A stretch of DNA of 64,000 nt. Source: Lewinellaceae bacterium (lineage in GTDB: Bacteria; Bacteroidota; Bacteroidia; Chitinophagales; Saprospiraceae). The stretch covers positions 1 to 64,000 of the forward strand of contig JADJFA010000023.1 in NCBI GenBank assembly GCA_016708875.1, in the 5' to 3' direction. The translations under genes and the position numbers were made by a program. The notes under the pieces were generated by a model, which worked only from the letters and a program-made list of their open reading frames with translations, did no database searches and was not told where the DNA came from. Shown here piece after piece: positions 27,256-35,485 of the stretch. How positions within the stretch are numbered: the first letter of the stretch is position 1; each line of letters starts with the position of its first letter.

Positions 27256-30200
27256 ATGCTCAATCAACTCATAAAATTCTCGCTTCAAAACCGCCTTTTC
27301 GTAGTAGCTGCCGCCGCGCTGCTGCTCGTTTGGGGTAGTTGGACGGCCATCAACCTGCCTGTTGACGTATTGCCAGACCTCAACCGGCCACGCGTCACAG
27401 TCTTTTTGGAAGCCGGCGGGATGTCGCCCGAAGAAATCGAGGTACAAGCCGTGCTGCCCATCGAAACCGCGCTCAACGGCTCGCCCGGCGTGGAAGTGGT
27501 GCGCAGCAGTTCGTCTCGGGGCATTGGTCTGGTATTCGTGGAGTTTGGCTGGGATGTGGACGTGTTCCGCGCACGGCAGCTCGTGGCTGAAAAATTATCT
27601 ACTGTTCCATTGCCAAACGGCATCATCCCGGTCATGGGTCCGATTTCATCGGTCATGGGACAAATCATGCTGGTGGGTGTGACAGCCGAGCCGGATAGTA
27701 TAACAGGGCAAACCCTCAGTACGGCAGCAGATTTGAGGACCCTGGCAGATTTCACTATTCGCCGCAGGTTGTTGGCGATAAAAGGTGTTTCGCAGGTCAT
27801 TCCCATTGGTGGCGACAGATTGCAGTATCAGGTGCTGGTGTCGTCGGCTAAACTCAAACAGTACAGTCTGACACTGGAAGACCTGGACCGTGCTTTGGAA
27901 AACACGAATTTGAACGCAACGGGCAGTTTTTTTAACCGTTACGGCTCGGAAGTTTTGATTTCTGTGCTGGGTCGTTCCAAAAACCTGGAGGACTTGCAGC
28001 GAACGGTGGTAGCCAATCGGGAAGGCTCTCCCGTTTTGCTCAGCCAGGTAGCCGAGGTGCAATTTGGCGCAGCCATCAAACGTGGCGATGCTTCCGTGAA
28101 TGCACGCCCTGCCGTGATTTTGACCGTTGAAAAACAACCCGGTGCAAGTACGATTGAACTAACGGATCAAATTGAAAAAGCTTTGGCAGATCTCCAGCCT
28201 TCTTTGCCCTCTGATATCCGGCTCAACGCAAAGGTTTTTCAGCAAAAAAACTTCATTGTCCATTCCCTGACCAACGTGGAACACGCCCTGCGCGATGGCT
28301 TTATCCTGGTCATCATCGTGCTGTTTTTGTTTTTGCTCAATTTGCGCACCACTATTATCACATTGACAGCAATTCCGCTTTCGCTGGTCATTACTGCCCT
28401 GGTTTTCAAGTGGTTCGATATTTCCATAAATACTTTGACGCTCGGAGGATTAGCCATCGCAATTGGTGAATTGGTGGATGACGCCATTGTGGATGTGGAA
28501 AATGTGTTCCGAAGATTGAAAGAGAACCGGATTGCCGAAAACCCCAAGCCCGCCCTGCAAGTCGTTTACGAAGCCTCGCGTGAAGTGCGTAATTCGATCG
28601 TGTACGCCACCATCATAGTCGTACTGGTATTCCTGCCTTTGTTCCAATTGCAGGGCATCGAAGGTCGAATTTTTGCCCCGCTTGGCATCGCGTATATCAC
28701 CTCTATTTTGGCTTCCATGGTGGTGTCTTTGACGGTTACACCAGCGCTGTGTTCCTACTTGCTTCCTAATTCAAAACTCAATGAAGGCAAGGAAAGCGGT
28801 TTTGTGCGGTGGTTGAAAAAATGGGATCTGAAGCTCCTGAATTTCGGTCTGGGAAATTCAAAAGCGGTCATTACCGCGGCGGCTACGTTGGTCATTGCGG
28901 CAGCTTTTATGGTTACGCGCTTTGGTACGGAGTTCTTGCCACCCTTTAATGAAGGAAGTTTTACGGTCAATCTTTACGCCCCGGCAGGTACTTCGCTCGA
29001 ACAAAGCAACAAAATCGGCACAGTGGCAGAAAAACTGATCCTGCGTGTACCCGCTGTGCGCTATACCGCTCGCCGAACAGGTCGCGCCGAGTTGGATGAG
29101 CATGTAGAGCCAGTGAGCAATTCTGAAATTGATGTGGATTTGAAGCCCGATGCCCGCTCGCGCTCATTGGTTATAGCAGACATACGCAAGCAACTTTCCA
29201 ATCTGGCAGGCGTATCCGTGAGCATTGGCCAGCCGATTTCGCACCGGCTCGATCACCTACTTTCTGGGGTGCGGGCGCAAGTTGCCATCAAGGTTTTTGG
29301 CGAAGACATGACCGAACTGCGCGGACTGGCAGGACAAATCCAGGAAGTTGCGGAAGCCGTTCCCGGGGCTGTAGATGTGCAGGTTGAACGCCTGGTGTTA
29401 GTACCCCAACTCACCATCCGGCTAGACCGCGCCGCCCTGCAACGTTATGGAATGCAGACAGGGGAAGTCGCACGTGATCTCGAGGTGTTGTATGGCGGCA
29501 AGGTGATATCACAAATGCTCGACGGTCAAAAATCCTTTGACCTTGTGCTGCGGGCCGTTGCTGCTGACCGCGAGAATATGGAAAATATCCGCAAAACGCA
29601 AATACACACACCCGAAGGAACCTTGATTCCACTAGAAAGCATTGCGCATATTGAATATGAAAAAGGTATCAATTCCGTCAGCCACGAAAATGCACAACGG
29701 CGCATTGTGGTGTCTGCCAATGTACAGGGGCGCGACTTGGGAAGCACCGTGGCGGAAATTCAAAAAACAGTCAGTGAAAAGGTTCGAATGCCGCAGGGAT
29801 ATTTTCTTCAATATGGCGGTCAGTTTGAGGCGCAAAAAGAAGCTTCCCGGCTTATTGGCATTTTAGGTGTTTTCGTCTTGTTGGGAATATTTCTGGTGCT
29901 CTACGCTCACTTCCACTCCTGGCGTATCGTCGTGCAGGTGATGCTCAATATCCCGCTGGCCCTGGTGGGAAGTGTGGCAGCGGTGTGGCTCACTGGCGGT
30001 ACGTTCTCGGTCGCGACTTTGGTTGGCTTTATAACGCTGACGGGCATTGCCTCAAGAAACGGCATTATGATGATTTCGCATTACCTACACCTGATGGAAC
30101 ATGAAGGCGAACAGTTTGATAAACAGATGATTGTGCGCGGGTCACTTGAACGCCTGGTGCCTGTACTGATGACGGCCCTCGTGGCTGCATTGGCTTTGAT

Positions 30201-30384
30201 ACCGCTGACAATGGATTCGCAGGCAGCAGGCAAGGAAATTCTTTATCCAGTTGCGACGGTTATTTTGGGCGGTTTGTTGTCCTCTACTTTGTTGGATATG
30301 ATCGTGACTCCGACGGTGTTTTGGGTGTGGGGGAGGAAGGCGGTGGAGGAGTATTTCACGCAACGACGCAATGACGCAACGTGA
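27256..30384 (+). CDS. CusA/CzcA-like RND efflux permease
   Basis: 1,042 residues, the usual RND size. It starts MLNQLIKFSLQNRLFVVAAA, with twelve expected membrane segments. The TM4 proton-relay motif is GELVDDAIVDVENVFRRL (the Asp pair), the heavy-metal-efflux pattern of Bacteroidota. Another landmark is VTPALCSYLLP. The pump expels copper, silver or related metals using the proton gradient, with the TolC-like and CusB-like partners 0.9 and 2.1 kb downstream. The last residues, YFTQRRNDAT, and the stop codon (30382-30384) are encoded by the first unit of the adjoining repeat array, so the C-terminus has been overwritten or extended by repeat DNA. Confidence 0.95.
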   Translation: MLNQLIKFSLQNRLFVVAAAALLLVWGSWTAINLPVDVLPDLNRPRVTVFLEAGGMSPEEIEVQAVLPIETALNGSPGVEVVRSSSSRGIGLVFVEFGWDVDVFRARQLVAEKLSTVPLPNGIIPVMGPISSVMGQIMLVGVTAEPDSITGQTLSTAADLRTLADFTIRRRLLAIKGVSQVIPIGGDRLQYQVLVSSAKLKQYSLTLEDLDRALENTNLNATGSFFNRYGSEVLISVLGRSKNLEDLQRTVVANREGSPVLLSQVAEVQFGAAIKRGDASVNARPAVILTVEKQPGASTIELTDQIEKALADLQPSLPSDIRLNAKVFQQKNFIVHSLTNVEHALRDGFILVIIVLFLFLLNLRTTIITLTAIPLSLVITALVFKWFDISINTLTLGGLAIAIGELVDDAIVDVENVFRRLKENRIAENPKPALQVVYEASREVRNSIVYATIIVVLVFLPLFQLQGIEGRIFAPLGIAYITSILASMVVSLTVTPALCSYLLPNSKLNEGKESGFVRWLKKWDLKLLNFGLGNSKAVITAAATLVIAAAFMVTRFGTEFLPPFNEGSFTVNLYAPAGTSLEQSNKIGTVAEKLILRVPAVRYTARRTGRAELDEHVEPVSNSEIDVDLKPDARSRSLVIADIRKQLSNLAGVSVSIGQPISHRLDHLLSGVRAQVAIKVFGEDMTELRGLAGQIQEVAEAVPGAVDVQVERLVLVPQLTIRLDRAALQRYGMQTGEVARDLEVLYGGKVISQMLDGQKSFDLVLRAVAADRENMENIRKTQIHTPEGTLIPLESIAHIEYEKGINSVSHENAQRRIVVSANVQGRDLGSTVAEIQKTVSEKVRMPQGYFLQYGGQFEAQKEASRLIGILGVFVLLGIFLVLYAHFHSWRIVVQVMLNIPLALVGSVAAVWLTGGTFSVATLVGFITLTGIASRNGIMMISHYLHLMEHEGEQFDKQMIVRGSLERLVPVLMTALVAALALIPLTMDSQAAGKEILYPVATVILGGLLSSTLLDMIVTPTVFWVWGRKAVEEYFTQRRNDAT

Positions 30385-30755
30385 GAGGGGTTTTTCACGC
30401 AACGGCGCAACGTGAGAGGGGTATTTCACACAACGCCACAACGACACAACGTGAGAGGGGTGTTTCACGCAACGACGCAACGGCGTAACGTAAGAGAGGG
30501 GTATTTCACGCAAAGGGGGGTTTCACAGCGACGTGAGGGGTATTTCACACAACGCCACAACGCCACAACGGGAGAGGGGTTTTTAACGAGAGTGGGCCTG
30601 AACGACTAGGATACAACGTATAAAAAAGCGTTGTGTGAGACACCCCTCTCACGTTGTGTCGTTGTGGCGTTGTGTGAGACACCCCTCTCACGTTGTGTCG
30701 TTGTGGCGTTGTGTGAAATACCCCTATTAGTTTGTGGCGTTGTGTGAGACACCCC
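30351..30755. repeat. Compound repeat array of CAACGCC units, seven forward then three inverted
   Basis: Forward units (TTTCAC-RCAACG...-GTGAGAGGGGT, ~30-42 bp, at about 30351, 30391, 30420, 30461, 30502, 30522 and 30540) face three inverted units (30629-30755) across a 40-bp spacer. The array fills the 372-bp gap between the CusA-like gene and the GxxExxY gene, overlaps the CusA stop, and could fold into a very large cruciform. Single hairpin copies of the same sequence are at 4618, 48901 and 51746. Confidence 0.85.
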
Positions 30756-30756
30756 A

Positions 30757-31137
30757 TTATAAATACCCACGAATCACACGATTAATCCCGTCTCTCATCA
30801 ACGCTTCTCCAAAATTCATCAGTAAGCCCAACTTCAAATCAGTAAGCCGCAGATAAGTCAGCAAGATTTTACTATGAACCGGAGCTATTCTTTCAATAGA
30901 TTTGAGTTCGACAATTAATTTTCGTTCAACAATGATGTCAGCCCGAAAACCAGCGGATAGTTTGACACCATCTTCAGCAAATGGAATTTCTTTTTGTTGT
31001 TCTACAAAAAAACCGTTCGCTCTCAAATGATACACCATGAGTTCTTCATAGACACTTTCCAGCAAACCTGGGCCCCATCTTCGATGAATATGAAAACCGA
31101 TTTCAACGACGGCCTGCGCCAGTTCATTCTCGTTCAT
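30757..31137 (-). CDS. GxxExxY protein
   Basis: About 126 residues from ATG 31137, chosen over the upstream ATG at 31230 because family members start near MNENELAQAVVEIGF. The defining motif is GLLESVYEE (G-x-x-E-x-x-Y). FRADIIVERKLIVELKSIE has the D/E-x-K-like pattern of a PD-(D/E)XK nuclease fold (D...ELK). The function is unknown; the genes are often scattered singly or in repeats. Here it sits antisense inside the efflux locus, its stop 2 bp after the repeat array, which looks like an insertion into the Cus operon. Confidence 0.9.
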   Translation of the reverse strand: MNENELAQAVVEIGFHIHRRWGPGLLESVYEELMVYHLRANGFFVEQQKEIPFAEDGVKLSAGFRADIIVERKLIVELKSIERIAPVHSKILLTYLRLTDLKLGLLMNFGEALMRDGINRVIRGYL

Positions 31138-31242
31138 TTCTGAAGGGAGTTTGGTAAATTGAAGCAATAAAGACATAAGTAAGAGAAGCTGAATTGATGA
31201 AAAATAGGCGCACATAAATTTGTGCATCAAGCAACCATTATT

Positions 31243-32412
31243 ATGAAGTTGATACTAAAATTAATGCTTTTAATTTGTTTTGCAAATACCGCTAGGGGAC
31301 AAAATGTCACCACCCCCGAAGCAGCCGTATCGGCAGCCCTGCAAAACCACCCAAGCAATAAGGCTTCCGTGTATGCCGTAAAAGCTAAAAAATATGAGGA
31401 AAAAGCGGCGTTCAACCTGCCCAACCCGGAGATAAACGCTGAAAGCCCTACCGGGGAATTTTATGCCATAGGCGTTTTGCAGTCCTTTGATTTTCCAACG
31501 GTTTACATTCGTCAGAAAAGCGTAGCAAAAGCAGAAACCAGACTCGCCCAAGCCGGACAGCGTGTAACCGAAAATGATTTGAGGTACACGGTGCGGACTC
31601 TGTACCTGGAAGCCCAAGTGGCTGAATATCAAAGCCGTCAATGGAGTTTGCGCGACAGTCTGTACGGAGCCATCGGCATCGCTGCGGCTCGACAATTTGC
31701 CGCAGGGGAGATTGACTTTTTACAAAAAACAATGGCAGAGAATGGCGCAGGCAGGGTGCATCAAGAACGTTTGGCCGCCGAACAAAAGCTGAATGTGCTG
31801 CGCCAGCAACTGGCCTCTTACACTGGTTTGAGTAATTTGGGAACAATCTTGCCACTTGGTGTTGATTCGGCTGGACTGACTGCCTTGCCTGGTATTTCAG
31901 AAAACCCCTCCGTTTCTTATGATCAACAGGCGGCACAGTTGGCTGAAAAACAAATCAATTTGGCAAAAAGTCGTGCCTTACCCAACTTCTCACTTGGTTA
32001 CCTGAATCAAGGGCCGCGAAGTACTCCGATTGACTATCGTTTTCGCGCCAGTATCGGTATTCCCTTATGGGCAGGACATTACCTGGCCGGAGCCAATGCT
32101 GCCAAAGCCGAAAGTCAGGCCGCTGCCGCCCGTGTAGAAGTACAAGGCCAGGCAATTGCGTTCGAACAAGCCCGCGCTCAATCGGATGCTGCTACGGCCC
32201 TGGCAAATGTTCACTACTACGAGCGGGATGCCCTGCCTCGCAGTCGTGCGCTCATTGCTGCAGCCACGCGGATGCGCGACGCAGGGCAAGTGGATTATGT
32301 CACCTTCTTGCGGACTTTGGATGAAGCATATGAAATCCAGCAGGCTTATGTGGATCAAATACAAGCCTTGAATGTTGCGCAATTGCGCCTTCGTTATTTG
32401 TCGGGCAATTAA
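31243..32412 (+). CDS. TolC-family outer-membrane efflux protein (CusC-like)
   Basis: 389 residues from ATG 31243 (an upstream in-frame start at 31222 lies before the signal). Signal peptide ending ARGQ. Two TolC-type helical repeats: TTPEAAVSAALQNHPSNKAS and a second around AQLAEKQINLAKSRALPNFS. The middle has FRASIGIPLWAGHYLAGANA. It forms the outer-membrane duct for the CusA/CusB pump. It is 28 bp upstream of the CusB-like gene. The GxxExxY gene and repeat array separate it from CusA. Confidence 0.9.
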   Translation: MKLILKLMLLICFANTARGQNVTTPEAAVSAALQNHPSNKASVYAVKAKKYEEKAAFNLPNPEINAESPTGEFYAIGVLQSFDFPTVYIRQKSVAKAETRLAQAGQRVTENDLRYTVRTLYLEAQVAEYQSRQWSLRDSLYGAIGIAAARQFAAGEIDFLQKTMAENGAGRVHQERLAAEQKLNVLRQQLASYTGLSNLGTILPLGVDSAGLTALPGISENPSVSYDQQAAQLAEKQINLAKSRALPNFSLGYLNQGPRSTPIDYRFRASIGIPLWAGHYLAGANAAKAESQAAAARVEVQGQAIAFEQARAQSDAATALANVHYYERDALPRSRALIAAATRMRDAGQVDYVTFLRTLDEAYEIQQAYVDQIQALNVAQLRLRYLSGN

Positions 32413-32439
32413 TTCAATAAAAATTCAAATCTTAAGAAT

Positions 32440-34164
32440 ATGAAACGTCTATTGTTATTCCTACCCGCACTAATGCCCTTTCTGCTAACAGCACAAGAAG
32501 CGCACACCCATGCCGATGGAACTACCCACGCTGCACATGAGGAAGAGACAGCCACAACTTCCGCCACACCTGGCGCCGACCATATTACAGTGTACGGTGA
32601 ATCAGACAAATATGAACTGACGCTATATTACCCCGAACTCACGGCAGGGCAAGAGGCTCATCTGACGCTTTACATCGCCGATTACCAAAGCAATCGCCCA
32701 ATAGAAAAAGCCGAATTGAAAATCAGTACACTCGAAAACCCTCAAATCGCCTTCGAGGTAATGATGCTTTCCCCGGGTGTGTATGAACTCCACAGCACCT
32801 TTCCCGAAAACAAAACCTACACCCTCAATGTGGAATTGAACCACCCCAATGGAGCTGACCTCATCGGAGTGAAAGGCGTGGCGGTAGGTCAAAAACTGAG
32901 CGCCGAAACAGTTGTTGCCAAGGAACATTCAGATTCAAATAGTTGGATGTGGTTTATTGGCGGCTTAGGGTTGGGTATGATCGGCATGTGGTTGCTCAGT
33001 CGTCGACGCAACCGGGTATTGACTGCCGTGCTGGTCTTGGCAAGCGCTTGGTTTTCAACACCTAACTGGAACCCCGCCTTCGCACATGGTGATGAGCCAC
33101 ATGGCCCTGATTCAGGCGGTGGCGGTTATGGAAAATCCGTATTCGCACCAAAAGAAACGCAGTTTTTGTTTGAAATCCTGACCCAGCCAATCGCGGTAGG
33201 GGACTACCAGTCTGCCACCACCATGTTCGGCACAGTGGTGCCTGCTTCGGGTGGTTTGGGCGTAGTTGTAGCGCCTCAAAGCGGACGCATTACGCGGGTA
33301 AATGTTGCCGTTGGCCAAACGGTGCGCGCCGGGCAAACACTGGCCATTTTGCAGCAAAATATCGGGACGTCGGAGCAAGTGGGCATTGCAACCAGCAATA
33401 GCGGATTGGCGGTACAACTCGAAATCGCAAAAACCCGGGTGACTGCCTCAAAGCGCGAACTGGACCGACTGAAAAAAATCGAAGACATTGCTGCCGGGCG
33501 CGACGTACAGGCAGCTGAGGCAAATTACAATCAGGCTTTGTCCGAACTGCAAACGCTTGAAAACAAGGCACTTGGCGCAAACACAGCGGCAAACAGCCGT
33601 ACAGTTGCACTCATTGCTCCTATAAGTGGCGTAGTAGGCACTTTCACGCTTACTCCTGGAGCAGAGGTAGTGGCTGGGCAAACACTGTTGTCAGTGACCA
33701 ATCTAAACAAGGTGTATGTAGAAGCCCAGGTGTACGACCGAGACGTGGCTGTGATTCGAGCCGGTAATAAATTTCTGGTTACATGCTCCACTGACGACCA
33801 CAAGAGCGCCGAAGTGCGGCTCATCTCTCAGGCCCAAACAATGAATATCGGCAATCAGAGTCAGCGGGTGCTTTTTGAAATGGACAACCCTCGTGGCGAA
33901 TTCAAAATAGGCGAATTTGTGTCGGTTAAGGCATTGAACAACAGCACTTCGCGACAAATCACGGTACCAAACTCGGCCTTGACAGAAATCAACGGCAAAA
34001 CAGCCGTGTTCCTCAAACACGCCCCGGAAGAATACGAATTGGCATACGTACAAACGGGCGAAGACGATGGTACACGCACGTTGATTCTAAAAGGATTTGA
34101 TGAAGGCGAAAAAGTGGTCGTGAACGGAGTGTATGAGGTAAAAATGATGTACTTGAATCAATAA
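32440..34164 (+). CDS. CusB-like efflux adaptor with extra N-terminal domain
   Basis: 574 residues. After a signal peptide (LLLFLPALMPFLLTAQ) comes a ~130-residue beta-rich, His-rich domain (TYGESDKYEL-type strands; HAHADGTTHAAHEEE-like start), then a membrane helix SWMWFIGGLGLGMIGMWLLS at about 168-187. A second hydrophobic stretch with an FAHGDEP start follows, and only then the classical adaptor: the lipoyl barrel GVVVAPQSGRITRVNVAVGQ, a helical hairpin, and the C-terminal barrels (IAPISGVVGTFTLTPGAEVV, FKIGEFVSVKALNN). It looks like a fusion of an accessory metal-binding protein and an MFP. It couples CusA to the TolC-like channel. Confidence 0.9.
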   Translation: MKRLLLFLPALMPFLLTAQEAHTHADGTTHAAHEEETATTSATPGADHITVYGESDKYELTLYYPELTAGQEAHLTLYIADYQSNRPIEKAELKISTLENPQIAFEVMMLSPGVYELHSTFPENKTYTLNVELNHPNGADLIGVKGVAVGQKLSAETVVAKEHSDSNSWMWFIGGLGLGMIGMWLLSRRRNRVLTAVLVLASAWFSTPNWNPAFAHGDEPHGPDSGGGGYGKSVFAPKETQFLFEILTQPIAVGDYQSATTMFGTVVPASGGLGVVVAPQSGRITRVNVAVGQTVRAGQTLAILQQNIGTSEQVGIATSNSGLAVQLEIAKTRVTASKRELDRLKKIEDIAAGRDVQAAEANYNQALSELQTLENKALGANTAANSRTVALIAPISGVVGTFTLTPGAEVVAGQTLLSVTNLNKVYVEAQVYDRDVAVIRAGNKFLVTCSTDDHKSAEVRLISQAQTMNIGNQSQRVLFEMDNPRGEFKIGEFVSVKALNNSTSRQITVPNSALTEINGKTAVFLKHAPEEYELAYVQTGEDDGTRTLILKGFDEGEKVVVNGVYEVKMMYLNQ

Positions 34165-34191
34165 ATCAACGTCTTGCCTTTTCTTTACAGC

Positions 34192-34875
34192 ATGAAAATC
34201 ACTTTTTACGGTCATTCCTGTTTTCTAGTCGAAGCAGGCGGCAAACGCATTCTCTTTGATCCTTTCATTGCAGGCAATCCCCTGGCTTCTTCGGTGGATG
34301 TTGATGCTGTCCGCTGCGACTACATCCTGTTATCTCACGGACACATTGACCATTGTGCTGATTTAGAAACCATTGCACAAAACAATCCCGATGTCAGAAT
34401 CGTCGGCATTTGGGAAATTCACGACCGTTATAGTTCAAGAGGTTTCAAAACGCACCCGATGAATATTGGGGGCTGGTGGACCTTTGATTTTGGACGGGTA
34501 AAAATGGTGAACGCCGTGCATAGCAGCAGTTGGCCAGAGGGTTTGTACGCAGGAAATGCAGCAGGTTTTGTGCTTGACACCGCCGATGGTGTGCTGTATT
34601 ATTCCGGGGACACCGCTCTGACCATGGATATGCAACTGATTCCAATGACTTGCCCTAAGTTGGACATTGCGATTTTACCCATCGGCTCCAATTTTACGAT
34701 GGACTATAACGATGCCCTGATTGCCAGCGATTTTATCCAGTGCAATCGCATCATTGGCTGCCATTTCGATACGTTTGGGTTTCTAACCATTGACCATGAG
34801 GCGGCTAAAGCGGCGTTTGCGGCAAAGAACAAGGAACTGATTTTGATGGGTATTGGTGAAGTGTTGGGATTATAG
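34192..34875 (+). CDS. UPF0173 metal-dependent hydrolase (MBL fold)
   Basis: 227 residues from ATG 34192 (an alternative start at 34174 adds MPFLYS). Motifs of the UlaG-like UPF0173 family: FYGHSCFLVE, ILFDPFIAGNP, LLSHGHIDHCADLE (HxHxDH) and YSGDTAL. It begins 27 bp after the CusB-like gene, so it may be co-transcribed, but no metal-efflux function is known for the family. Its last codons (LGL-stop) lie in a 69-nt palindrome. Confidence 0.92.
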   Translation: MKITFYGHSCFLVEAGGKRILFDPFIAGNPLASSVDVDAVRCDYILLSHGHIDHCADLETIAQNNPDVRIVGIWEIHDRYSSRGFKTHPMNIGGWWTFDFGRVKMVNAVHSSSWPEGLYAGNAAGFVLDTADGVLYYSGDTALTMDMQLIPMTCPKLDIAILPIGSNFTMDYNDALIASDFIQCNRIIGCHFDTFGFLTIDHEAAKAAFAAKNKELILMGIGEVLGL

Positions 34876-34931
34876 TTCGGAGACCTCGGAGGTTTTGAAA
34901 ACCTCCGAGGTCTCCGAACTATAATCCCAAC
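34863..34931. repeat. 69-nt perfect palindrome joining two convergent gene ends
   Basis: 34-bp arms with a single G at the centre (34897), from GTTGGGATTATAGTTCGG inwards to CGGAGGTTTT-G-AAAACCTCCG. It contains the stop codons of both flanking genes, each ending Leu-Gly-Leu-stop. It probably works as a bidirectional terminator. Confidence 0.85.
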
Positions 34932-35272
34932 GCCTCCCGTTCCGACTTCTTCAAAGATTGCGCCACCAGATCGTAAGAGTGGTCAATCAATTCGCGGAGC
35001 ATCCGCCCATCCAGGCTGCCTTCAAAGTCCACCGTATTCCAGTGTATTTTGTTCATGTGCCAACCGGGTTGAATTTCGGGGTATTGCTCCCGGAGTTCCA
35101 CCCCGCGATCGGGGTCGCATTTCAAATTAACTTTAAACTGCTCACTATCAAGCCCAGTGATGGCAAAAATCTTCCCGCCCACTTTCAATACAAGTGTTTC
35201 CGGCCCAAAAGGAAAATCCTCCGAACTGGCTTTTTTGGAAAGGCAATATTCGCGGAATTGTTCGATGTTCAT
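34919..35272 (-). CDS. MmcQ/YjbR family DNA-binding protein
   Basis: 117 residues, normal size. Family pattern: MNIEQFREYCLSKKASSEDF, FPFGPETLVLKVGGKIFAIT, LDSEQFKVNLKCDPDRGVEL, MNKIHWNTVDFEG and ELIDHSYDLVAQSLKKSERE. The fold is YjbR/CyaY-like; the biological role is not known. A 17-bp minisatellite starts 8 bp upstream of the start codon, where a promoter would be expected. Confidence 0.93.
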   Translation of the reverse strand: MNIEQFREYCLSKKASSEDFPFGPETLVLKVGGKIFAITGLDSEQFKVNLKCDPDRGVELREQYPEIQPGWHMNKIHWNTVDFEGSLDGRMLRELIDHSYDLVAQSLKKSEREALGL

Positions 35273-35279
35273 CTTGTGA

Positions 35280-35485
35280 TTGATTCAATTGTCCGATTGA
35301 TTCGATTGTCCGATTGATTCGATTGTCCGATTGATTCGATTGTCCGATTGATTCGATTGTCCGATTGATTCGATTATTCGATTGATTCGATTATTCGGTT
35401 GTCCGATGTGATGTCGATTGATCGATTATTCGATTGAATGCACCCAATCGAATAATCGAATCAATCAATCGAATAATCAAATCAA
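35280..35485. repeat. 17-bp minisatellite plus inverted copies
   Basis: Seven tandem copies of TTGATTCGATTGTCCGA (35280-35398; copies 2-5 nearly identical, the last two with GATTATTCG variants) are followed by diverged copies and then by inverted units (AATCGAATAATCGAATC) up to 35485. The right half can pair with the left half. Confidence 0.85.

Noticed and set aside
30351..30755. Repeat array as a CRISPR
   Set aside because: No unique spacers; units are variants of one another, in both orientations, and the family also exists as single hairpins.
35280..35398. 17-bp tandem repeat as a CRISPR array
   Set aside because: The units are contiguous with no spacers of unique sequence and no cas genes are nearby.
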